From Magnolia sinica (lineage: Eukaryota > Streptophyta > Magnoliopsida > Magnoliales > Magnoliaceae), in assembly GCF_029962835.1 (NCBI RefSeq), contig NC_080577.1, positions 24,720,501-24,784,500 on the forward strand: a DNA stretch of 64,000 nucleotides. Direction: 5' to 3'. Position 1 is the first letter of the stretch, and each line of letters opens with the position of its first letter. The notes beneath the pieces are model-generated. The model was not told the origin of the DNA and made no database searches. It saw only the letters and a list, made by a program, of their open reading frames with translations. Both the position numbers and the translations under genes were made by a program. Positions 54,440 through 64,000 of this stretch are shown one piece after another.

Positions 54440-57400
54440 TTAAACACTTACCCCTGATAACAAGTGGTTTATCTCTCCATCAATGATGGTAATGCTGAAA
54501 ACGCTTATGAAGATCCAAATGTTGATGAATTGGAGCATGTTGTAGAGGATGAAGCAAATGAGTCTAGTTCCGTAGGATCATGGTGAGTCACTCATCGTGA
54601 GGTGATTATTATATATACCAAGGAAGGAGGTACACTCACAAAGACACAACATCTTCCAAACTAGGTGTACGGTGAATTAAAAGGTTTGCAATGTGATTAT
54701 CGACAACAAAAGCATGGAGAACATTGTTTCCAAGGTTATATTGGAGATATTGTAGCTGAAAACGGAGTGTCATCCCTCCCCGTATACGATTAGATAGATT
54801 AAGAAGGTCAGTGAGACGAAGATAACTAAACAATGCAGATATCTTTTTTAATTGAAAAATATTACGAAGATCAATTCATATGCGACGTTGTTGACATGGA
54901 GGCATATCACATTCTACTTGATTAACCATGGCAATCCGACCGTGATGCCACTCATAGAGGACGAGATAATGCGTACATTTTCATCAAGTATGACCGAGAA
55001 ACCATACTAGCCCCTATGGACCCAGATGAGCCACTTGAAACTTTTAAAATGGAGGGGCGTTCTCTCCTAACCATACGTGACTTTATGAAGGAATCTAAGA
55101 AGATGGGACAAACCTATGCATTATTGTAAAGGAAAAAGAGCTTGAGACCACCATCATTCCTAAGAAATTAAAACCCTTGCTACATGAATTTAAAGAAATT
55201 TGGCTCGACAACCTTCCTAATGGATTGTACCTCATATGAGATATTCAATACCATATCGACCTTATTCCAGGGTCCAACTTATATAATCGTCCTTACTATC
55301 GAATGAGTTCGAAGAAGTACGATATTCTATAAGGACAAGTAAAAGAATTGATTTGTGAGGGTCTAATCTAAGAAAGCATGAGCCCGTTCACCATTCTGGC
55401 CCTATTAACTCTTAAGAAAGATAAGAATTGGCACATGTGTGTCGATAGTCAGGCTATCAACAAGATTATCATAAAATATAGGTTTCTCATACCACGGCTA
55501 GGCGATATGTAGGATATGCTTAAGGGTGCAAAATTATTTTTCTAAACTAGATTTGAGGAGCGGCTACCATTATATTCGAATATGACCGGGTAATAAGTGG
55601 AAGACAACTTTTAAGACTAAGGATGAGCTATATAAATGGTTGGTCATGCCCTTCAGTCTTTCAAATGTGCTTAGTACATTCATAAGGTTGATTAAGTTAT
55701 AAAACCATTCATTGGGTAGTTCATAGTGGTCTACTTCGATGACATTTTAACATACAGTCAGGACGAAGCAAGTCATATGGAATATCTCAAACAGGTCCTT
55801 CAAATGCTCATTGAGAATAAGTTATACCTCAATATAAATAAATGTAACTTTTTTACCAAAAGCCTACTATTTTTGGGCTTTGTCATGATGTCCACGGGCA
55901 TTCAGGTGGACAATAAAAATGTGAGAGCCATCAGGGAATGGCCGATTCCGATAAACATTTATGAAGTAAGGAGTTTTCACAAGTTGGTAACATTCTATCG
56001 TCGATTCGTGCAGAATTTCAACACTATAGTCGCACCAATTATATATTACAAGAAAAAAAAAGGGTCGTTTCAGTGGACCGATGGGTTAACAAGAGTTTTA
56101 CTAAAATCAAGCATTGATTGTCCATAACATTGGTCTTGTTTCTTCCCAGTTTTGACAAGATTTTTTAGGTTGAGTATGATGCCTCATATTTTAGAATTGG
56201 AAGAGTCTTATCTTATGAAGGTGAGCCGGTAGCCTTCTATAGCGAAAAGCTCAGCGAAACCTGAAAGAAATGGTTGTCATATGAGCTTGAGTTGTACGTA
56301 GTGGTTCAAGCGCTGCGACATTAACGACATTGTCTAATTCAAAAAGAGTTTGTTCTCTACATTAATCATCAAGCCTTAAAGTTTATTAATAGTAAAGGCT
56401 AATGTGAATCACATGCATGTTAGATGTGTTGTATTTTTATAGTAATTTACGTTTGTTTTGAAGTACGAGTCAGGGTAGCAAAACAAGGTGGCTGATGCAC
56501 TTCGCCAATGTGCATCACTACTGGTTACGATGATCAATGAGATTGTTGACTTTAAATGTCTCAAGGAGATGTATGCCAAATATCAGTACTTCAAGGATAC
56601 ATGGATGAGGTGCCAAGAGGGTTATCTTAGTAACCTACATATGCAAGACAATTTTCTCTTCAAAGGAAATCAACTGTGTAGCCTCAAAAGTTCTTTGAGG
56701 GAGCAGATTATCCAAGAGCTACATAATGGTGGCCTTGGTGGACACCTTAGGCAAGACAAAATGTAGGCTCTTGTTGAGGAACAATATTATTGGTTATAAT
56801 TGGTACATGACGTGGATAGAGTGGTGTAGCATTGTTATGTTTGTCAGACCTTTAAAGAATAATTTCAAAATACATGCCTCTACACCCCATTACCTATGCC
56901 CAACGACCCTTGGGATGACTTATCTATATATTTCATGATTGGTCTCTCCCGAACACAGCATGGCATCGATTCAGTGTTCATGGTGGCAGATCGTTTCTTA
57001 AAGATGACGCACTTTATCCTATATAAGAAGACCCTTAATACAACACATGTAGCAAATCTATTATTCAGAGAGATCATGCGGTTATACAGGGTTCCTAAGA
57101 TTATTACTTCTGACTATGACGTAAAGTTCATTAGTCACTTTTAGCAGACTTTATAGAATCAGTTCAATACACAACTTCAATTCAGTAGTACCTACCGTTT
57201 GCAAATCGATGGGCATACTAAGTTGTGAATCACATATTGGGAAACCTTCTCTGGTGTATTTCAAGTTCTAAGCAGAACCAATAAGATTTAGCTTGTCTCA
57301 AGTGGAGTTTGCATTCAACAATATGATGAACCGCTTGACAGAGAATTTTCCATTCTAAAATATTTATGGTCAAGTGCCCCGCCACACACTTGACTTGGTC

Positions 57401-57798
57401 CCTTTACCCTAGTTCTTAAGCATGAGCATTACTGAAGAGCATATGGTGGATTGAATCATGGGCAATCATGCGAATGTATAAGCTAAGTTGCAAGCTTCGA
57501 ACAACAGGTACAAAGAGCAAGTCGACAAGCATCAATAACAAAAGGTGTTTGAGGTAGGTGACGATGTCATGTTTCATCAACGTAAGGAGAGATTTCTGAC
57601 TGGGACTTACAATAAGTTGAAGAACAAGAAGATTAGATCGGCACCGATCCTTTGAAAGATCAACAACAATGCTTACATTATTAATCTTTCGGATTGCATA
57701 GAGATCTCGTGTACTTTCAACGTTGCAGACCTAACTGAGTATCGTGAACTGAAGCTGGATGAGAACTCAAGGTTGAGTTCTTTTGAAGTAAAGGGGAG
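54440..57798 (+). pseudogene. Degenerate Ty3/gypsy gag-end and pol
   Basis: Readable blocks, in order: gag tail (NAYEDPNVDELEH), protease-linker (ICDVVDMEAYHILLD, 54,880), RT ([20 protein letters not shown] with a D of the expected VDYRAIN type; YFDDIL intact at 55,732-55,747; LFLGFVMMSTGIQVD; FYRRFVQNF), RNase H (SYELELYVVVQAL, about 56,280), integrase zinc finger (56,488-56,766), and core (VFMVADRFLKMTHFI at 56,970; ITSDYDVKF at 57,105). Stops and frameshifts are frequent, so it is long inactive. The 5' LTR and most of gag are missing. Confidence 0.82.
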
Positions 57799-58507
57799 TG
57801 ATGTAGAAAGGGTCACAGTCACTTTCATGGTATAGATAGACTAGAGAAAGCCCAATTGGAGGCGGAAATGATCCAGACTGTTAGGACCTTGAATCAATCA
57901 TATCTCGTAATCCGGGGTGAGTTTTTTAACATATTATATATGATTTTGGGGTAGGAGAAGCTACTTAACCCAACCAACCTTTCTATGATGGGTTGACATG
58001 CTATATTTGCAAGATTCCATCAAATCGATAGTCAAAAGTCTCATTTAATTTCATTTTTACTATAAATAGTAAGTTTTAGTTCAAGTATAACTTTTGATCC
58101 TTTAAGTTGTAGGAGTCGTGCCCAACTTGAAAAGGGCTTAGAAAAGTTAGGAGAATAATATGGTTGGGCCAAATTGGACACTTACTATTTTTGGCCAACA
58201 ACCATGAAGTCTGGTAGGAATGGAGTCAGTCTATAAATAGTAAGTTTATTATTTATAGTAAGTCACGTTTTTAGGGTATTTGAGTTGGAGTCTAAGTCTA
58301 AAACGCTATCATAGGCTTGAGCTCATTATTTAAAGGATTCTGATTTCATTTTTTATCATCAATCAAATTATTTCAAATTTATTAAGAATTATTCCTACTC
58401 ATGGATTCGAGGAAGCTCTATGAGGAGTCTCGAGAGCTCCGTGGATTCAAAGTAGTTATTTCATAAGGAAGATGGCCATTAATCTCATTACATCCCTCCC
58501 TGTGCCA
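57799..58507 (+). repeat. 3' LTR of the gypsy element
   Basis: Starts TGATGTAG after the polypurine AGTAAAGGGGAG and ends at CCCTGTGCCA. It aligns with the solo LTR at 36,532-37,314. Immediately after it Athila-like integrase begins on the other strand, so this element probably inserted into the Athila-like copy. Confidence 0.8.
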
Positions 58508-61500
58508 CCTATAAGCCCATAACGCGTCAGTTACCTCTAAAGACCAATCCTTATGTTTTAGATTCACGGGTTTCTCTAATATTCGTTTAATCTCCTTATT
58601 AGAAACTTTAGCTTAACCACTTGTTTGTGGATGGTGGGGTGTAATCACTTTCTGTGTAATACCATATTTCCTCATTAAGTTCTCAAATGGTCTATTACAA
58701 AAGTGCAAATCACCATCACTGATTATAGATCTCAGCATTCCAAACCTTGACAAGATATTTTCTTTTAAAAACCGTAGAACTACTTTATGGTCATTATTGT
58801 ACAAGGAATCGCCTCCACCCATTTTGAAACATAATTTATAGTTAGGATAATGTAAAGATGTCCAAATGATGGGGGGAAAGGTCTTATGAAATCGATACCC
58901 CAACAATAAAAAAATTCGACAATTAGGATTGAATTTTCAAGCATTATATTTTTGCATGACATTTTTTTCAATTTTTTGACATTGCTCACATGCCTTGCAA
59001 AACTCATGGGTATCTTTAAACATCGTTAGCCAATAAAAACTACATTGAAGAATCTTAATGGTAGTTTTTTTTTATGAAAAATAACCTCCACAAGCTTGTG
59101 AGTGACAGAAGGAAATGACACTAGAGCGTTCATTATTCGAAATACATCTCCTAATGATTTGGTCTAAGCAATATTTAAACAAATAAAGATTGTCCCAAAA
59201 AAAAGTTATGTACTTCAGCTAAAAATCTTTTCTTATTTTGTGGTGTTTAATGAATCGACAATTTTTTTATCACAAGATAATTTTCTATATCAACATACCA
59301 AGCTAATTGGGAGACAACAAATAATTGTTCATTTAGGAAAGTGTCTTTAATTGGTGGACTCTTAATGAAATCTAAAAGAACCAGTCTAGATAAGTGTTAT
59401 GTTACTATGTTCTCTACTCCATTTTTATCACGTATCTCTAAGTTGAATTCTTAAAGTAGAAGGACCCATCTTAAAAGACAAGACTTAGCATCATTCTTTT
59501 ACTTGAGCACCACATGGTTAGTAAAAATTATAATTTGTTATCCAATCAAGTAAGATCTGAATTTGTCCAGAGCAAATACTATGGCAAAGAGTTCTTTTTC
59601 CGTGGTTGAGTAATTTATCTAGGCATCATTCAGTGTTTCACTTGTGTAGTAGATAACACATGTTTTTTTTTTCCTTCATTCGTCCTAACACAACTACAAT
59701 AGCATAGTTACTAGCATCACACATGATTTCAAAAGGAATGCTCTAATTGGGTATTTGAATGATTGATGCAGTTATCAATATACCATTTAACTTTTGTAAA
59801 AGCCTCTTGGCATGAGTCAATCCACTCAAATGGGACATCCTGCTAAATGAGGTTACTTAATGGTCTAGAGATTTGGCTAAAGTCCTTAATTAGCCTCCTA
59901 TAAAATCTTACGTGATCTAAAAAAGAGTGAATGTCATGTATATTTTTAAGAGCTGACAAATTAGCAATTAGATCTATTTTGGCTTTGTTCACCTTAATTT
60001 CACGGGACGAGATCATATGTATAAGGACGATTCCCTTCTGAACCATGAAATTATTTTTTTCCTAATTCAAGATAAGGTTATTCTCCTCACACATTATTAA
60101 AACTAAATTCAAATAATCGAGCTACTTGTCAAACATACTTCCAAGAAAGGAGAGGTCGTCTATGAACACTTCCAGAAAATGCCCAACCATATTTGAAAAG
60201 ATATTAAGCATGCATCTCTGGAATGTTGCAGGAGCATTACATAGCCCGAAGGCATCATTCGGTAAATAAATATGCCAAATGGGCACGTAAAAGTGGTCTT
60301 CTTTTGATCTTCAAAGGCTATCTCAATCTAATTGTATCCTGAGTACCCGTTTAGGAAGCAATAATAAGAATGGCCAACCAATCTTTTCAAAATTTAATCA
60401 ACAAAAGGTAAAGAAAAGTTGTCTTTCCTTGTGACAGTATTCAACTCCTGTAGTTAATGTACATTTTTCAACTAGTGGTAACTCTATTTGACACAATTTC
60501 ATTATTGACATTGGTTATGATAGTAATTCTAGACTCCTTGAGTAGCACCTGAGTTGGGCTCACTCACAAACTATTGGCTATAGGTAGATAATATCCATAT
60601 CCAATAGTTTCAATACATCCATCTTAACCACATCCCTTGTGTTAGGATTTAATTAGCCTTGTGGTTGCTTTGATGTCTTGGCATTCTCCTTTCGGTGTAT
60701 TTGGTGAGTGCAAATCAGGGGGTCAATTTCCTTGAGATTCATAATAGTCCATCCGATGGCACTCTTGTGGTTTTTAAGAGTAGCAATCAGCTTGCTCTCT
60801 TGCTCATAATCCTACTGAGAAGAAATCACCACTAAATATGTTTCTTCTTGACTTAAATTAACATAATTCAGCTCAGATGGCAATAGTTTTAGGTCAAGAT
60901 TCGGTGGCTTAATATTAGATGGTAGAGACTTTGAGTCTATAAGGGGCAATTTTTCAAAGCCTGGCCTCAACTGATTAATTTCAAGTATTGGCTCAAAGTT
61001 TAATAAAATGCTCAACATATCTAATATTATATGATCTTCAGAATCTATAAAGTGAGCAATATATGCTTTTAAGGGGTCGGAGATTGTAGTTAATATGAGC
61101 TTCTCCTCCACAAATGTGTCAATCATGTTTACCTCATGGACCTCATCTACATCCCTATGTTATTTGTAGAGTGAACATGTTTACATCCAATGTCGTGTTC
61201 CCAAAGGATAGTTTCATCACTCCATTCCGACAATTGATGATTGCATTTGAAGTAGCCAGGGATGGAAATCCTATGATGATCAAAATTTGAGTGCTAGCAT
61301 TTATAATTGGATGTGTGTTTAAGATTATAAAGTCTACTTGGTAGTAGAACTAATCAACCTGGACTAACGCATCCTCAATTACCCATCTTGGTATACAAAT
61401 AGATTGGTCAACAAGTTGTAGGGTGGTCTAAGTGCATTTTAATTCACCAAGGCCCAATTGTTCGTACACTAAGTATAGTAATGCTTGCCACCAAGTGTAG

Positions 61501-62633
61501 CAAGGCTTGTTCAATCCAGAATTTTCCGATGATACATGAAATCGAAGGGCTACCTGAATCTTTATATTATGGTTGAGTATTCAACTTGATAATTGTGCTC
61601 ACTTGTTTTATAAAAAAAGCCTTCTTTTGCATATTTAATTCGTGTTTAACTGTACAAAAGTTCTTAAGAAACTTACTATAAAAAAAAATTTACTTATTTG
61701 CATCCAACAAGGGAATGTTGATTTTGACTTGTTGAAAAATCTTTAAGATGTCCTGATTCTCTGATGGTTGTTTTAATGAGACTGGTCATTGGAGAAACAA
61801 AGCTGAGGGCTTGTATTCATGCACCAACTCTTTATCATGTGTGGTAGGGGCATCATCACTATTGGATTTATCCAAATTCTTAGGCGTGTCGGCCTTCATC
61901 GGTATCATCTTGTCTATTTCCTGACCACTTCTAAGAGTGATAGACTTGGCATGTTCCACGTGTGTGTTATGAGGATTTAAATCACTCACGTCATATTGCC
62001 CTTTTGGGTTAAGCTAAGGTTGGGCCGGAAAAGTCCATTTCTCCTTAACAGTTAAATGAGATTTAAACTTCGAAACTGACATTTTAAGATCCTTTATAGC
62101 CTGCATGGTGGTTTGATTGAATTACATCTGCCCTTGCATAAATGCGCACAATGTGTCTTCAAGGGTCTTCTCCTGTAGTTGCACTTGTAGTGTACTTTGA
62201 GGTTCAGGGGGAGTTCCTTGAGGAGAAGTGCTTGCATTAGCAGTTGTCCCATTTCACTTAGAAGTCATTGTGTATGATCCCTTACTCACTTAGGCATGAA
62301 CCAAGCACAGGAAACTAAGTTCTAAACCTAAACTTAGAAAATAAAATTCTACAATAATTAGAATCAACTAAAAAGCAATAAGATAAGGGAACAAAGTTAC
62401 TGGTTTAGAAGAACTAGGAATAATGATGCTTTAAAATAAAAACCAAATAAATTATATTAGTTAAATAATTTCTGTAAAAACACCAAACTAGAATTATACT
62501 TCCTAGAGTTAAACTTAAAAGCAAAACTATAGATTAGAATTAGAAATCAAAGCCTAACCTAAACCTAAGTATTCTCAGTGAAAAGTTTCCCAACAATCGT
62601 GCCAAAAAGTTGATCAAACCCATTAGTTGACAA
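58508..62633 (-). pseudogene. Athila-like Ty3/gypsy gag-pol remnant
   Basis: After a leader with TTTTTGGCACGATTGTTGGG (62,596-62,614 on the minus strand, like the TTGGCGCCGTTGCCGGGG block of plant gypsy elements) come: a much shortened gag (TPPEPQSTLQ), the ITLRSGQE motif (61,940), a protease region where DLGAS is altered (about 61,500), KPPNLDLK-type linker (60,870), RT blocks (NKAKIDLIANLSALKNIHDI, 59,950) and integrase (WGIDFIRPFPPSFG, 58,900; NHPQTSG-like HHPQTSG, 58,620). Integrase is cut at 58,508. Stops are common. Most of gag seems deleted. Confidence 0.78.
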
Positions 62634-63575
62634 CCCTAAGTATAGTGTTGCGATGTAGTAATAACTTAGTAACAACGAGGTTTATACACAGAAAATTTGG
62701 TGAGAATATACCAAAAATTTAATCTAAGAAAAATGGTTAGTATAGGTTTTTAATCTAATGAAACAAAAGAGTTGTAGAAACTATTATAAAAAGAACTAAG
62801 GATATAGAAATCCCCAATCAATAAACTTTGAATTCAATACATCTTCTCGAGTTGATAACTCAACTAGAATTGGATTCCAAGAGGCTCCACAACTCTTAGG
62901 TCTCTCTCTTAAGCCTTAATCATACTTAGAAAGGTTTAAAACACCCCATTAAATATGAAAAGTTCACATCAACGTGGAATCAACTTCAATTTTCACATTT
63001 TTGTTACGCTTCGGTTGCACTGATAGTCACATTTGGTCGCACTGAACATTACTTCAGTCGCACCAAATTAGCTTCTCGGTTGCAGCCGAATTTTCTTAAA
63101 TTTCTTCTGAAGTCTCTATTTCCCATAGGTCGCACTAAACTCTCCTTCGGTGACACCGAATCTGGCTCAGTCAGACCTAAGTGTCGAGCCAAATTATCTA
63201 TGAAAAATCACAATTTCTTATGGGCAGTTCTCTGCACATTCGGTCGGACCGAGCCAACCTTAAGTGGGACCAAGTAGTCTGTTATTTTTGTTATTAAATT
63301 GTGTGATTTTTCAACCAGTCTTTCATCTTTTATACTTAGTTTTTTTGTATCTTTGGCATGTGAATTCTTCATTAATGACTTCCAAATCTCCAAGTCTTCT
63401 ATTAAATAATCATTTGAGCTTTAATACTTCTTCTTAAGGATGATTTCGTATTTGTTTCCCGGATTCCTCGCATGTATAAAATAAATGTTAGATAATCAAT
63501 TAAGCACTTTGAATGCATGAAAACTAATGCAATTGAGAGAATAAATATGTAATATTTAGATGTTATCATATCTCA
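62634..63575 (-). repeat. 5' LTR of the Athila-like element
   Basis: Runs on the minus strand from about TGAGATATGATAACATC to CTTAGGGTTGTCA. It matches the solo LTR at 22,603-23,834 and the truncated LTR at 21,225-22,050. U3 carries a cluster of dyad-like motifs (63,010-63,275). The outer end is set by similarity and is accurate to about 20 bases. Confidence 0.75.
63010..63275. repeat. Cluster of TTCGGTCGCACCGAA-like dyads
   Basis: About eight variants: CTTCGGTTGCACTGA, TTTGGTCGCACTGAA, CTTCAGTCGCACCAAA, CTCGGTTGCAGCCGAA, TAGGTCGCACTAAA, CTTCGGTGACACCGAA, TCAGTCAGACCTAA and TTCGGTCGGACCGAG. They lie in U3 of the LTR, at intervals of 20-40 bases. Confidence 0.75.
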
Positions 63576-64000
63576 CGAGCATGGTATAGTCTTAAGGTCA
63601 GTGGATCATGTGCACAGGTTGGGATCACATCCACATAATCAAAGAAGCTAAATATTCAATCATATCCACAATGTTGATGTCAATTCAATCAAACAAGGCC
63701 ATATGTGTAAGGGATGACCTTTGTTGGTTGTTCATGTGAGAGTAAGATGCGCAGGCATTCCAAAGTTTACTTGACTCAAAAGTTTTGATTGAATCGCTAG
63801 TGTCCCCTCACGTCGGGATGGACTGATTAGAGACTTAACCAGGGTCTAGTTATCCTTTCCACCGATTTCGGCTTCATTTGGGCGATTTGTAAAAAGGTAT
63901 AGGTTAACCCTTCTTAATGAGTTCTTTTTATCTTATGACAATAAACGTGAGTATATGGACTTAAAGACTTTTTCTTTCACCGGTCTTTAAGTTTGTATGC
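63576..64000. other. Right edge, unassigned
   Basis: No gene or repeat with visible ends. It may be further host or older repeat DNA. Confidence 0.4.

Overview
This 64 kb window looks like nuclear DNA of a flowering plant. It carries one clearly intact protein-coding gene in a dense, nested landscape of transposable elements. Plant evidence: a MIK2-type leucine-rich-repeat receptor kinase with a GT-AG intron, Sirevirus-type Ty1/copia elements, Athila-type and other Ty3/gypsy elements, plant L1-type LINEs with RNase H and DUF4283-like domains, and many Mutator-like and hAT-like non-autonomous elements. The frequent short inverted-repeat elements rich in GTGGGCCCCAC would suit a large magnoliid-type genome, but that placement is only an inference. 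I saw no bacterial, organellar, CRISPR or tRNA/rRNA genes.

Layout, left to right. 1-9090: a Sirevirus-like copia element (+), with its 5' LTR cut by the window edge, broken gag-pol, a decayed extra ORF and a complete 2,053-bp 3' LTR; it sits inside the LTR of an older gypsy element. 9091-11672: that gypsy element (-). 11,700-13,546: a 5'-truncated LINE (-). 13,559-19,513: a near full-length LINE (-) with an RRM-bearing ORF1. 19,514-22,050: decayed short elements, a 177-bp tandem repeat and a truncated gypsy LTR. 22,051-25,400: a copia remnant (+) split by a second, oppositely oriented copy of the same gypsy LTR.

26,100-26,913: GTGGGCC-type MITEs. 27,875-38,267: the receptor kinase gene (+), two exons around a 7,150-bp intron. 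The intron holds a (CT)n-plus-module array, a 4,695-bp Mutator-like element with about 100-bp terminal inverted repeats and a 9-bp target duplication (itself carrying a minisatellite and nested MITEs), and a solo gypsy LTR.

38,993-48,271: hAT-like elements with GAGTCGAGC-rich ends, a deleted gypsy element (-) with a MITE in its gag, a Mutator-like MITE and short direct duplications. 49,930-54,260: two nested copia remnants (-). 54,440-58,507: a degenerate gypsy element (+) with a 3' LTR. 58,508-63,575: an Athila-like element (-) with a 5' LTR. 63,576-64,000: unassigned.

Only the receptor kinase appears able to make a full protein. Every retroelement frame has stops, frameshifts, truncation or damaged catalytic residues. 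The main interest lies in how the kinase gene keeps an open frame across a heavily invaded intron, in arrays of short dyad-symmetric motifs in the LTRs of three unrelated retroelements, and in several elements whose termini and target duplications can be read directly.
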